This document shows, piece by piece, positions 56,332-63,368 of a DNA stretch of 64,000 bases. This DNA is from Photobacterium sp. DA100 (lineage in GTDB: Bacteria > Pseudomonadota > Gammaproteobacteria > Enterobacterales > Vibrionaceae), in assembly GCF_029223585.1 (NCBI RefSeq), contig NZ_CP119423.1, positions 1,860,001 to 1,924,000 of the forward strand, in the 5' to 3' direction. A program made the position numbers and the translations under genes. Under the pieces are notes generated by a model that saw nothing but the letters and a program-made list of their open reading frames with translations, had not been told where the DNA came from and did no database searches. Every line of letters begins with the position of its first letter. Positions within the stretch are counted from its first letter, which is position 1.

Positions 56332-57088
56332 GGCATTCACCTTGCTCAATCGTTGAAGTCACGTCGATAAAGCCACTCTGTTGGTCGATAGCAATTAATT
56401 GATACTTACCGCAAATGCCGCCAAGCGGATAGGCAATCATTTTTGCTTTTGGATCGGGGTATGCTCTGATTGCCTCTACAATCGCTGGTGGCATATGTTG
56501 GCCATCAAAAAGTATCTCATGTTTATCTACACGCGTACTTTCAACAAAGAGTGTCATTTGATAAAGGGTTAATACCGTAACGAAAAATGCCACCGCTGTT
56601 ACAAGGTAACGCTTTGATAGGGTAGTGATCAATGGTAACAGGTTGAGAACGTTGCTTTTCCCAACTTGCATTCGTAATAACGGAGTCGCTGAATCTGGGT
56701 TACTGATAGCTGCTGGGATCTCGTCCTGTGCTGGTGGCGTTTCAGCTTGCTCCGGTAAATTGCTTTCAGCCGAAGGAAAGCGAATGAGGTAGCCTTTCTT
56801 TGGCTCAGTCACAATCACATCTTCTGCACCGAGTTCAGAAAAAGCCGAACGAATATGTTTAATTGCCACGGTCAACGAGCTGTTGGTTACAACCTTACCG
56901 GTCCAACAAGCTTCAAGCAGGGTATCGCGGCTGACGGCTACATTGGGCTGCTCTGCCAGCATACAGATAATCAGGGATTCTGAGCGGGATAGTTTCACGC
57001 TCCGGTTATCAGTGGTGCGGATCAGCACTTGTGTTACAGGGTCTATCTTAAAATCCCCCAGTAAAACCGGTGTTGTCATGTCATGCAT
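56324..57088 (-). CDS. ToxR-like membrane-bound winged-helix regulator
   Basis: 254 residues from the ATG at 57088 (SD GAGGAAA). Cytosolic OmpR/ToxR-type winged helix at about residues 8-106 (VKLSRSESLIICMLAEQP, NSSLTVAIKHIRSAF, VTEPKKGYLIRF), a proline-rich linker, one membrane segment at about 161-181 and a periplasmic domain with two cysteines (GGICGKYQ and EQGECHG) that could form a disulfide as in ToxR. It binds DNA directly from the membrane without phosphorylation. The downstream partner gene overlaps by 8 bp. It is not close enough by eye to be called ToxR, TcpP or VtrA. Confidence 0.88.
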   Translation of the reverse strand: MHDMTTPVLLGDFKIDPVTQVLIRTTDNRSVKLSRSESLIICMLAEQPNVAVSRDTLLEACWTGKVVTNSSLTVAIKHIRSAFSELGAEDVIVTEPKKGYLIRFPSAESNLPEQAETPPAQDEIPAAISNPDSATPLLRMQVGKSNVLNLLPLITTLSKRYLVTAVAFFVTVLTLYQMTLFVESTRVDKHEILFDGQHMPPAIVEAIRAYPDPKAKMIAYPLGGICGKYQLIAIDQQSGFIDVTSTIEQGECHG

Positions 57089-57233
57089 AAATTTCCTCAT
57101 ATTCACCACTTTGAGCTGGGGATTTTATGGGAATGTATAGCTCAAAACAATGCTGTGAAGGGTAAAAAACTAGGAGCTGAATAAGCAAAGGTTTGTATGG
57201 CCGAACGATAGGTACAGTTCGGCCTGTGAATGA

Positions 57234-57896
57234 TTAAATGTTCAACTTATAACCAAGGTACATAATGTTGTAAGAGGCACTTTCTGTTTTGACTGCTTCA
57301 AGCTCTTTGGCTATGTCCTGGACGTGGTTTTCATCCCGAGCTTGAATTGCAATAGAGTAGGTTGGCTGCTTCATGTTGCCATCGAACTCTTGAATGCTGA
57401 GGTAAGCAGAGGTGACAATACCTTGCGCATTCCAGTTAACGACTTTCTGGAGGTCTTTTCCGAGAATTTGATCGACCAAAAGGTTTTGCTGGGGCTCTAG
57501 CCAGGTAAGTTCTAGTGCATAGGTGTTTTGGACGACTTCTTTATCCAGCCATTTAGTGCCAATATCTCTAATTTCGCTCACTTTGACGATATCTTCTTTA
57601 AAGAAAGGCAAAGGTTCCAAACGTTTAAGAACTTGATCGGCCGAGTCGGCTTCCATGACAAAGTTAATGATCGGAAACTGCTTATCATCAATAGTAGAAT
57701 GTCGAACAAATAGATCGTGAATGACGCCTTGTTCGATTAATTCAGAAAATGCATTGCGCTGGGCATTCATACCTTCGAATACGGTCAACGCATCGTCTGT
57801 TTTCCATTCAAGGCTAACACCATAGGCGGCACTATGTACTTGAGTTGCAGTCATGGCTAAACCAAACGCCAATGGAATTAATTTCTTGTGCTTCAT
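57234..57896 (-). CDS. Exported protein with two ferredoxin-like (YCII/ABM-type) repeats
   Basis: A 220-residue protein. Signal peptide MKHKKLIPLAFGLAMTATQVHSA. Two repeats start with YGVSLEWKTDD (about residue 25) and YALELTWLEPQ (about residue 123). Each has the beta-alpha-beta layout with a central INFVMEADSADQV / YSIAIQARDENHV strand-turn, like YCII or muconolactone-isomerase-type barrels. No catalytic residues recognised. It lies 12 bp downstream of the ABM-like gene, clearly one operon, and 125 bp upstream of the regulator's promoter region. Confidence 0.7.
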   Translation of the reverse strand: MKHKKLIPLAFGLAMTATQVHSAAYGVSLEWKTDDALTVFEGMNAQRNAFSELIEQGVIHDLFVRHSTIDDKQFPIINFVMEADSADQVLKRLEPLPFFKEDIVKVSEIRDIGTKWLDKEVVQNTYALELTWLEPQQNLLVDQILGKDLQKVVNWNAQGIVTSAYLSIQEFDGNMKQPTYSIAIQARDENHVQDIAKELEAVKTESASYNIMYLGYKLNI

Positions 57897-57908
57897 ACTA
57901 TATTCCTT

Positions 57909-58256
57909 TTAGTTTCTGATAACTTCATATAGTGCAGGGTAGAACTCAACTTCTGAGATATTCAGAGGGGGCAATGACTTGTTCATTGCGGAAATAGCCG
58001 ATTTAAAATCGGATTCTGATTCCCACTTAGCGACATTGATGTAATGAAACTGGCTATTTGGTTGGATAGAGCGGTGCAAGGTCGTTGAGATGTAACCTGG
58101 TTGTTCAGCCAAGAAGTCTCTAGCTTTTTCCCAATGCTCGAGCACGGCTTGCTGGTGAGATTCAGGTACGTGAAAAGGATTAATAAGAGTGACTTCAGCA
58201 CTTGCCGATGTGGCAGCAAGTAGAAGCACTAGGCTAGGCATGACTTTATTGAGCAT
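57909..58256 (-). CDS. Exported antibiotic-biosynthesis-monooxygenase-like (ABM) domain protein
   Basis: A 115-residue protein with a signal peptide (MLNKVMPSLVLLLAATSASA) and a single dimeric alpha/beta barrel of the ABM type: VTLINPFHVPESHQQAVLEHWEKARDFLAEQPGYISTTLHRS in part, then FHYINVAKWESESDFKSAIS. Cytosolic ABM proteins are common; exported ones are not. Ligand unknown. First gene of the pair with 57234-57896. Confidence 0.8.
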   Translation of the reverse strand: MLNKVMPSLVLLLAATSASAEVTLINPFHVPESHQQAVLEHWEKARDFLAEQPGYISTTLHRSIQPNSQFHYINVAKWESESDFKSAISAMNKSLPPLNISEVEFYPALYEVIRN

Positions 58257-58352
58257 TTGAATTTCCTTGTTATTGTATGGCGTTCAAAATTTATCACATA
58301 CAAAAAACAGAAAACTCAAATGCTCAGTTAATTAATATTAATTATTACTGAA

Positions 58353-59021
58353 TTACGAGATATTGAACTGGTATCGTACACCTAGCCGGAAGTTCATTTC
58401 TTTTAGCACCGGAAGTTCACCAAATTGAGTATTACCTAAATCCATAGCGCGATGGGCGATGTTCGCTTCAACGCTCCAGTCTTCAGTCAGATGGATCTGG
58501 TTATCTAGGCGAAGTTCGTACAGAGGCTCATCGAATGTTGCAATGCGGATAGCTGGTTCAGCAGTCCAGCGCTGCATAATATTGATTTTGGCACCGAGTT
58601 CAGCGGTAAAAGCGGTATCGGAATAGCTCATCGAGATATTCGAGAACAATGGGTTCGATAGGTCCATTTCCGCGGTCAGTTTTTCGGCACCCAATAGGGC
58701 GTATACCGAGCTGTTCTTGCCTGCAGGCATGTAGTAACCGAGGCCAATGAGCGAGTGGCTAAAGCCAAGGCGGTCTCGGGAGACATCGTCATAGCGACCT
58801 TCTAAAAAGACTTGGCCAACAGGGTTGATGCTTGCGCGGGCGTAGTAACCAGACATGTTGTCGTAACTACTGTAGATATCGGTCGGAAGGTATTCACTGT
58901 AAAGCGAGTATTGGTAACCCGCAGAGACATAAGAATAGTTTTGCTGAAGCTCAACAGGACCAGCAATTGCTGATGTTGTAATGGCACAGCCCAGGGCAAA
59001 AAGAGTGAAAGCGTTTTTCAT
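58353..59021 (-). CDS. Outer-membrane beta-barrel protein (OmpW/porin-like size)
   Basis: 222 residues from the ATG at 59021, which follows GGAG; the frame extends 16 codons further without a signal-like start. Signal peptide MKNAFTLFALGCAITTSAIA. The mature chain is about eight to ten amphipathic strands with a C-terminal strand ending FRLGVRYQFNIS. No family firmly recognised. ToxR-type regulators control outer-membrane proteins in Vibrio, so this is a candidate target of the neighbour regulator. Confidence 0.75.
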   Translation of the reverse strand: MKNAFTLFALGCAITTSAIAGPVELQQNYSYVSAGYQYSLYSEYLPTDIYSSYDNMSGYYARASINPVGQVFLEGRYDDVSRDRLGFSHSLIGLGYYMPAGKNSSVYALLGAEKLTAEMDLSNPLFSNISMSYSDTAFTAELGAKINIMQRWTAEPAIRIATFDEPLYELRLDNQIHLTEDWSVEANIAHRAMDLGNTQFGELPVLKEMNFRLGVRYQFNIS

Positions 59022-59159
59022 AGTATAAGTCTCCAAAAACGGTGGGGAGACTAAGTGATGATATGACAAATTGAAACATTTGAAGGTGATAATTCATATT
59101 AATTAATTTCTCAATACCCATATACTGTTGATTTTAAAGGGTATTGATTGACATCAAAC

Positions 59160-59176
59160 CTAGCGCACTATAATTT
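59160..59176. repeat. 17-mer repeat, copy 2
   Basis: Identical to 55754-55770. On the minus strand its TATAGT is preceded by TTGTTA with a 17-bp spacer, giving a reasonable sigma-70 promoter 140 bp upstream of the barrel gene. On the plus strand TTGACA lies 15 bp before TATAAT. Confidence 0.65.
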
Positions 59177-59432
59177 ATATTTCAAGGCTTAACAAAAAAA
59201 CATCCGTAAACCTCAGTTAGAAGCATCACAAGACATAAACATTCTTAGCTGCAGCAACATGCTGAAACCCGAAAAAATCACACTTAATATCCAAGCTTGC
59301 TGTACCGGTTAGGCTGAGGATGATCTATTTGAGAAAGCGGTAAATCGTCTTGTTGGGGCTAGGTGAGTATTTCAACAAGCCAAAAGCTACAGTGTCACTT
59401 AATTGGATTGGTGACAAGGTAGCTTTTTTCGT
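59177..59432 (+). ncRNA. Candidate small RNA
   Basis: No ORF or SD of note. A plus-strand promoter-like TTGACA-15-TATAAT (59147-59173) precedes it, and it ends with a long stem: AAAAGCTAC and TGTCAC pairing with GTGACA and GTAGCTTTTTT. The spacer of the promoter is short, so the start is uncertain. No known Vibrio sRNA is recognised. Confidence 0.4.
59384..59432 (+). terminator. Strong plus-strand terminator without an upstream gene
   Basis: Outer stem AAAAGCTAC/GTAGCTTTT and inner stem TGTCAC/GTGACA, then TT and C. The nearest plus-strand gene upstream is more than 4 kb away, which is why an RNA gene is proposed. Confidence 0.8.
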
Positions 59433-59623
59433 AATCTAACTAAGCCGATAACCTAACAACTACAATGCGAATAAGTAGCTGAGCATAGCAACCTTATTAA
59501 AGGTACCGTGGACAAAGTAATAAGCTAACAAGGCACACTTTATCCGCGCAATTTAGCCTTAATGGAATCGACATGTCCCAACGTATGCAGGATTTTTTTC
59601 TTTTGATAGTTAATATGAAATGA

Positions 59624-59878
59624 TTATTTTGCAGCTTCAATCCATTTAGTTAGTAGGCGGATTCGCTTTTGGTAGCTTGACTTAATGAGCTCAAATTCTC
59701 GCTCTAAACTCAATCGTTTAAAGTACAGCATTTGTTGATGAGTTAATGATAAGTCACTCTTACTAACATCGCATTGATAATTACAATTTCTGGTATTAGG
59801 GCACGACAGCTTTTTTTCTTTGATTTTATTGAGTTTGTAAAAACACAAAGGGCAGTATTTTTCAATTTCTTTAGCCAT
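59624..59878 (-). CDS. Small zinc-ribbon-like protein
   Basis: An 84-residue protein with cysteine pairs YCPLC near residue 9 and C-x5-C-x3-C around residues 26-36, suggesting one zinc site, followed by a long charged helix (HQQMLYFKRLSLEREFELIKSSYQKRIRLL). No family recognised. Isolated, AT-rich, with weak SD. Probably accessory DNA. Confidence 0.55.
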   Translation of the reverse strand: MAKEIEKYCPLCFYKLNKIKEKKLSCPNTRNCNYQCDVSKSDLSLTHQQMLYFKRLSLEREFELIKSSYQKRIRLLTKWIEAAK

Positions 59879-60106
59879 GCATAATTCCTGCTGATTTATA
59901 ATTCACCACTAATAACAGATTAAGAATTCGCCACAATATAGCGTGCTACTAATCTGCGTTTGAGATGTGAATTATTGCGAAAATTCTCGCAGTTAAAAGT
60001 AAAAAGAAGATTAATTAACATTAAAACCACCAATGGCGACAGATAACTCTATTTGCTAATAGCATAAAAACGGCACCTTCAACTAGAATGAAGACCAAGA
60101 AAGCCC

Positions 60107-60119
60107 GTGACCGCGTCAC
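60107..60119. promoter_or_regulatory. matS-like sequence with perfect arms
   Basis: GTGACCGCGTCAC: both GTGAC/GTCAC arms are perfect; the R position is C. One constrained mismatch. Confidence 0.4.
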
Positions 60120-60706
60120 AACTTCCAAGCGATAATTTGGCAGAAGGTCAACAAGTGGCCGTAACGTGAAACTGGAAACCGGGCAAGCGGTTCGCGTCTA
60201 CACCACAACGCCGATGCTCACCAAACCCGTCGGCGGAGAAAGCATGGCAACCAGCTTGCTGACTATCAGCGAAGGCATGGCAGAGCTGAACGCCAAAACG
60301 TCACGCTGTCACGTTTTATTGAAAGCCAGCTCAACCAGCACTGATGCGATCACGCTCGGTACTGGTTGGATAGTCGCGGCTGGCGAACAGCGAAAACATT
60401 ACGTGAATTGCTGTCGCAGGCTTGCTAACTGGTCACAGTGCACTAGTCACCATGACAATCGGAGAACCTGGCGCGCAACTTGGTGGCACGACTCCGGCCA
60501 TTGCCACGATTTTTATCGGCCTGTTCTACACAGTTTGCAAAAAAAGGTTAGGGGGCTTGCGCGGGAGAGCTGCTGATACTGGTTAATGAACTGGGTGTGA
60601 ATCCGCCAACGCTGTTCATTTGCTATGTGTCAGTTAAGTCTCATGAATCGGTGTGGAGTGAGTTAAAGTCAATGTTAGCTAGCGCAGCATGAAAAGAGGA
60701 TTTTAA
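60110..60706 (+). pseudogene. Decayed coding DNA, possibly phage-derived
   Basis: A stretch of higher GC than its surroundings with coding-like fragments in shifting frames. One (ending GQQVAVT at a TGA near 60164) continues in the next frame from 60166 (KLETGQAVRVYTTTPMLTK to about 60400). A later one (GELLILVNELGVNPPTLF to SMLASAA, ending about 60690) is in a third frame. At least two frameshifts are therefore present. The open frame 60166-60576 is read as an artefact beyond residue about 78. The parental family was not identified; short structural phage proteins are a guess. Confidence 0.5.
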
Positions 60707-60797
60707 AGTTAGAATGGAAAAGTGATGATCTAAGTCATTAGGATTGCTAGTAAAAAGCTGCTACGGTATGGCGTTCTATAATAGTTAGAGATAAAAA

Positions 60798-61193
60798 ATG
60801 GAAAAACAAAAAGTTTTGGCAGAAGCAGCTAAAATTGCCATAAATCCAACAGGTTACCTACTAAATCAAATTGTTCAGTCAACCTTGGGGAATATGTCTG
60901 ATCCTGAAGGACCTGTTAGTGAAATTGATGAACTTCGTTTGGAAAGTGAACGGCAAGAACTACAAATGAGAATTGCCGAAGCGCAAGCTAAAGTAGCTCA
61001 GGAGATTGCTATTGCAAAACGTATCGAGACTGCTGAAGAAGTAGAAATGGAAGAGTTTTACGATTACAGCGGCTCAGGTAAATTGGGGGTGGCAATGGAC
61101 CAACAAAGTATGAATATTGGAGCAAGTGGTGAAGGAAAACGAGTAAGTAAAAGAATTTATCGCTTCAAAGGTTCTTCTGTTCAAACTTCATAA
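60798..61193 (+). CDS. Hypothetical protein with coiled coil, 131 residues
   Basis: No family recognised. N-terminal amphipathic segment (KIAINPTGYLLNQIVQSTLG), a charged coiled coil (ELRLESERQELQMRIAEAQAKVAQEIAIAKRIE, residues about 45-77) and a polar C-terminus with GASGEGKRVSKRIYRFKG. No signal peptide. Codon use looks normal and a bidirectional terminator follows directly, so it is likely a real gene. Flanked by decayed DNA and a lipoprotein gene. Confidence 0.65.
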   Translation: MEKQKVLAEAAKIAINPTGYLLNQIVQSTLGNMSDPEGPVSEIDELRLESERQELQMRIAEAQAKVAQEIAIAKRIETAEEVEMEEFYDYSGSGKLGVAMDQQSMNIGASGEGKRVSKRIYRFKGSSVQTS

Positions 61194-61199
61194 GTTTTA

Positions 61200-61223
61200 A
61201 GCCCGCATGACTGCGGGCTTTGT
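61200..61223. terminator. Bidirectional terminator
   Basis: AGCCCGCA/TGCGGGCT stem with a 4-nt loop, T-rich on the plus strand (TTTGTGTTTTT) and AAAA on the other side. It lies between convergent genes. Confidence 0.85.
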
Positions 61224-61230
61224 GTTTTTA

Positions 61231-61920
61231 TTAGTTTAGCGGAACCGAACCCCACATGAAGGCTTCTTTAGCATCGTTATAGATGAAACCTGCCAAGTAT
61301 TTAGTGCTGTCGACAGTCACATTAAATGCCATACCTTCGTAGCTGCCATCAAATCCAGAGTTTGGACATCCCGAAGCATCAACATCGACCGTGTGATAGA
61401 ACGACACTTCACTGATTAGCTTGCCGGACAATGTGCAGTCAGCGTTGATTGTCAGGTTCGCGGCACTGTCCAGTGACCAAGAGTCACCAGTCATTGGATC
61501 AGTGAAGGTACCAACAAGGCTATCCAATGGTTCAAGCTTATCGGTTTGTCGATCAAACGAGTATACAAACGGGTCGCCGTTGATAGTCGTTGAAACTCTA
61601 GCAGTATTACCTTCATAGAAAATGCTGACAACTTGGCTAGGTTCATAGAAATAGAGCCCATCAGAAATAACAGCTGCTCCCGTTAGCCTGAGTTCATTGG
61701 CAAGCGTGTAGATATTGTCAAAGTAAAAAATGGTGGTGCCATCTGAGATAAGCACTTTGCCTGCATTGTTTTTATCAACCAGCATGACAACTTCACCAGA
61801 TTGAAATAGACCATCGAACTTCGTGCCGGTTTCTTTGCCTGAGCTGTCAGCATTGCCACCAGAGCCGCCGCCACATGCAGTGATAAAAATAGCGAGTAAC
61901 AGTACAACTAGATTTCTCAT
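61231..61920 (-). CDS. Hypothetical lipoprotein
   Basis: A 229-residue protein with signal MRNLVVLLLAIFITAC; the lipobox gives Cys16, followed by a glycine/serine linker (GGGSGGNADSSG). The mature part is beta-rich; CTLSGKLIS and ASGCPNSGFDGSY hold two cysteines that could pair, and the overall pattern resembles small lipocalin-like lipoproteins. Function unknown. Isolated gene next to the IS remnant. Confidence 0.72.
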   Translation of the reverse strand: MRNLVVLLLAIFITACGGGSGGNADSSGKETGTKFDGLFQSGEVVMLVDKNNAGKVLISDGTTIFYFDNIYTLANELRLTGAAVISDGLYFYEPSQVVSIFYEGNTARVSTTINGDPFVYSFDRQTDKLEPLDSLVGTFTDPMTGDSWSLDSAANLTINADCTLSGKLISEVSFYHTVDVDASGCPNSGFDGSYEGMAFNVTVDSTKYLAGFIYNDAKEAFMWGSVPLN

Positions 61921-62029
61921 TGGATCATCCTTGAAAGTGAATAAGGGATTTTAGTATGCAAGCAAATAACCGATTGGAAACCATAAAAGTGTTTAGGTTA
62001 GAGTCAGTTAACGGATCAAATTGCAAAGG

Positions 62030-62582
62030 CTAGGGAGCTTGCTTCTTGGCTGCATGCTTCGCCATAATTTTGCGTTGTTGCTTCTTTTTATCCTTGCTAA
62101 TCGTCTCATGCCGAGGTTGCTTGAGTCGGCGGCCGCCACGGAACGGCAGCTGCGTAACGACATTTGAACAAGCAACAGATAATCTCGGCGATGACGAGAC
62201 TGATAGATAAGTGGTTTGCGTTTAGTCTGGGGGAACCTGTAAAGACCATCGGCGATCATCCATTGGCGTAAGGTTTCAACCTATGAGCCTCGGACAGTTT
62301 TTCATGGGCCAGTGTCGGGCCGAAATCGCTATATTGCTGATGGAGCATAGCTAATGTCTGTAATTTTAATTTCTTATCATGGCGATGGTTGCCAGGCTGA
62401 CCACGTTTTAAGGAAACCAAACCAGCAGCACCAAATTCGATGAAGCGTTTGACCAAGCGATAAATTTGGCGAGGACTGAGTTTAAGTAAGCGGGCAGCAT
62501 CGACACCGGTGATCCGTTTATCACAGATGTCTTGGATTAGTTTGATGCTCTGTAATTCATTGTCAGTCATGGTCAATAGCAT
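62030..62582 (-). pseudogene. ISNCY-type transposase remnant, catalytic core deleted
   Basis: Three pieces of one transposase. The N-terminal helix-turn-helix region (62582 to about 62265: VDAARLLKLSPRQIYRLVKRF, GAAGLVSLKRGQPGNH, FGPTLAHEKLSE) is intact. A frameshift moves the continuation (LRQWMIADGL, KRKPLIYQSRHRRDY) to the next frame. A junction near 62175 then leads straight to the C-terminal tail in a third frame (QLPFRGGRRLKQPRHETISKD to the stop at 62030). The DDE domain between is missing, so several hundred residues were lost. Family call is from the N-terminal pattern and the subterminal TGACATTTC repeats. Confidence 0.75.
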
Positions 62583-62633
62583 CTAAAGGCTCCAAACACG
62601 GCAAAGAAAGCGTGTTTTGAAGCTAGAACAACA

Positions 62634-62666
62634 TGACATTTCAATCTGGCTCAAACCTGACATTTC
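62634..62666. repeat. Subterminal repeats of the IS remnant
   Basis: Two direct copies of TGACATTTC at 62634-62642 and 62658-62666, start to start 24 bp. Such repeats mark the ends of ISNCY/IS1202-type elements and are transposase contacts in the intact relatives. The opposite end of the element was not found. Confidence 0.6.
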
Positions 62667-62685
62667 TAACTAGATCTTACACCTC

Positions 62686-62715
62686 AGTGCGCATTATGGG
62701 TGCGTTATGTTAAAT
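62686..62715 (+). other. dif-like Xer recombination site with 8-bp centre
   Basis: Left arm AGTGCGCATTA (XerC-type, 62686-62696) and right arm TTATGTTAAAT (XerD-type, 62705-62715) are exactly the arms of Vibrio dif1. The centre is TGGGTGCG, 8 bp instead of 6. It may be the chromosomal dif, a hybrid left by an Xer-integrated element, or an inactive scar. Confidence 0.8.
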
Positions 62716-62771
62716 ACAGTCGTTGGCAAAGTTGTTAAATAACTCGAAACATCAACAGTTTAGGGGATTTA

Positions 62772-62806
62772 TTATTCAATCGGTTGATTAATGATAGATT
62801 GAATAA
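62772..62806. promoter_or_regulatory. Perfect inverted repeat before the phage-type regulator gene
   Basis: Arms TTATTCAATC and GATTGAATAA (10 bp, spacer 15 bp) end 9 bp before the ATG at 62816. The position over the translation start and probable promoter fits an autoregulatory operator. Confidence 0.6.
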
Positions 62807-62815
62807 ATAAGCGCT

Positions 62816-63187
62816 ATGACTAGTAAGTTGACCGAAAACTACATTTTTCGAAAGTTTGTCTGTGGACTGAGTAAAAAAAGGGTAGCTGAGCTATGTTTCA
62901 AATCTGTGAGAACCATCACACGTTGGGACTCGGGTCAGAAGATACCACCGGAGTGCAGACGACTAATGAAGCTCTATTCATGTAGAGATCTTGCAGCGAT
63001 TAATGACGACTGGAGAGGGTGGCAAATTAAACAAGGTGAGTTGGTGACGCCGAACGGATGGACTTTAACCCCAGACAGGATCGTAACGGGGAATGCGCTT
63101 TTACAAATCAGTGCCGAGAACGATAGGGAGATGAAGGCCGCGATCATCAGAACAGCTAGGATGTTGAAGCGATTACCTACAATTTAG
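62816..63187 (+). CDS. Phage-type DNA-binding regulator (DUF3653-like)
   Basis: A 123-residue protein. IFRKFVCGLSKKRVAELCFKSVRTITRWDSGQKIPPECRRLMKLY, read here in part, has a helix-turn-helix layout with an RWDSG turn, and VTPNGWTLTPDRIVTGNALLQI follows. This resembles DUF3653 proteins seen in Vibrio phages and phage-like elements. Its place 100 bp beyond a dif-like site and behind an inverted repeat suggests a repressor of an Xer-integrated element. DUF number is from memory of the pattern. Confidence 0.65.
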   Translation: MTSKLTENYIFRKFVCGLSKKRVAELCFKSVRTITRWDSGQKIPPECRRLMKLYSCRDLAAINDDWRGWQIKQGELVTPNGWTLTPDRIVTGNALLQISAENDREMKAAIIRTARMLKRLPTI

Positions 63188-63234
63188 TTTTTATCCCACC
63201 ACCAAAAATTACTTAATTAAAGCTGATCAAGTAG

Positions 63235-63269
63235 ATCGTGATATGAAAAATCACTAAACATATCACGAT
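63235..63269. promoter_or_regulatory. Second perfect inverted repeat in the regulator locus
   Basis: Arms ATCGTGATATG and CATATCACGAT (11 bp, spacer 13 bp) lie between the regulator gene and the next gene, about 100 bp before the latter's start. No T-run follows, so an operator is more likely than a terminator. Confidence 0.6.
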
Positions 63270-63368
63270 TTCTATACGATATTTGTTCTTCATTTTCAGT
63301 ATCTTACACACACTAAAAAATGATAAAGTAGATAGATCATAGTAAATTGTTAGATAGAAGGAGAGTAC

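Larger units (their letters stand above)
59022..59623. other. Intergenic region with candidate promoters and small RNA
   Basis: 602 bp without coding signal. It contains the minus-strand promoter region of the barrel gene, the second 17-mer copy, and a plus-strand candidate small RNA ending at a strong terminator (59384-59431). Beyond 59432 nothing is recognised. Confidence 0.55.

Noticed and set aside
59150..59176. The 17-mer as half of a dif site (GCGCACT resembles the end of the XerC arm)
   Set aside because: Only 7 of 11 arm positions agree and no XerD arm is found at the right distance at either copy.
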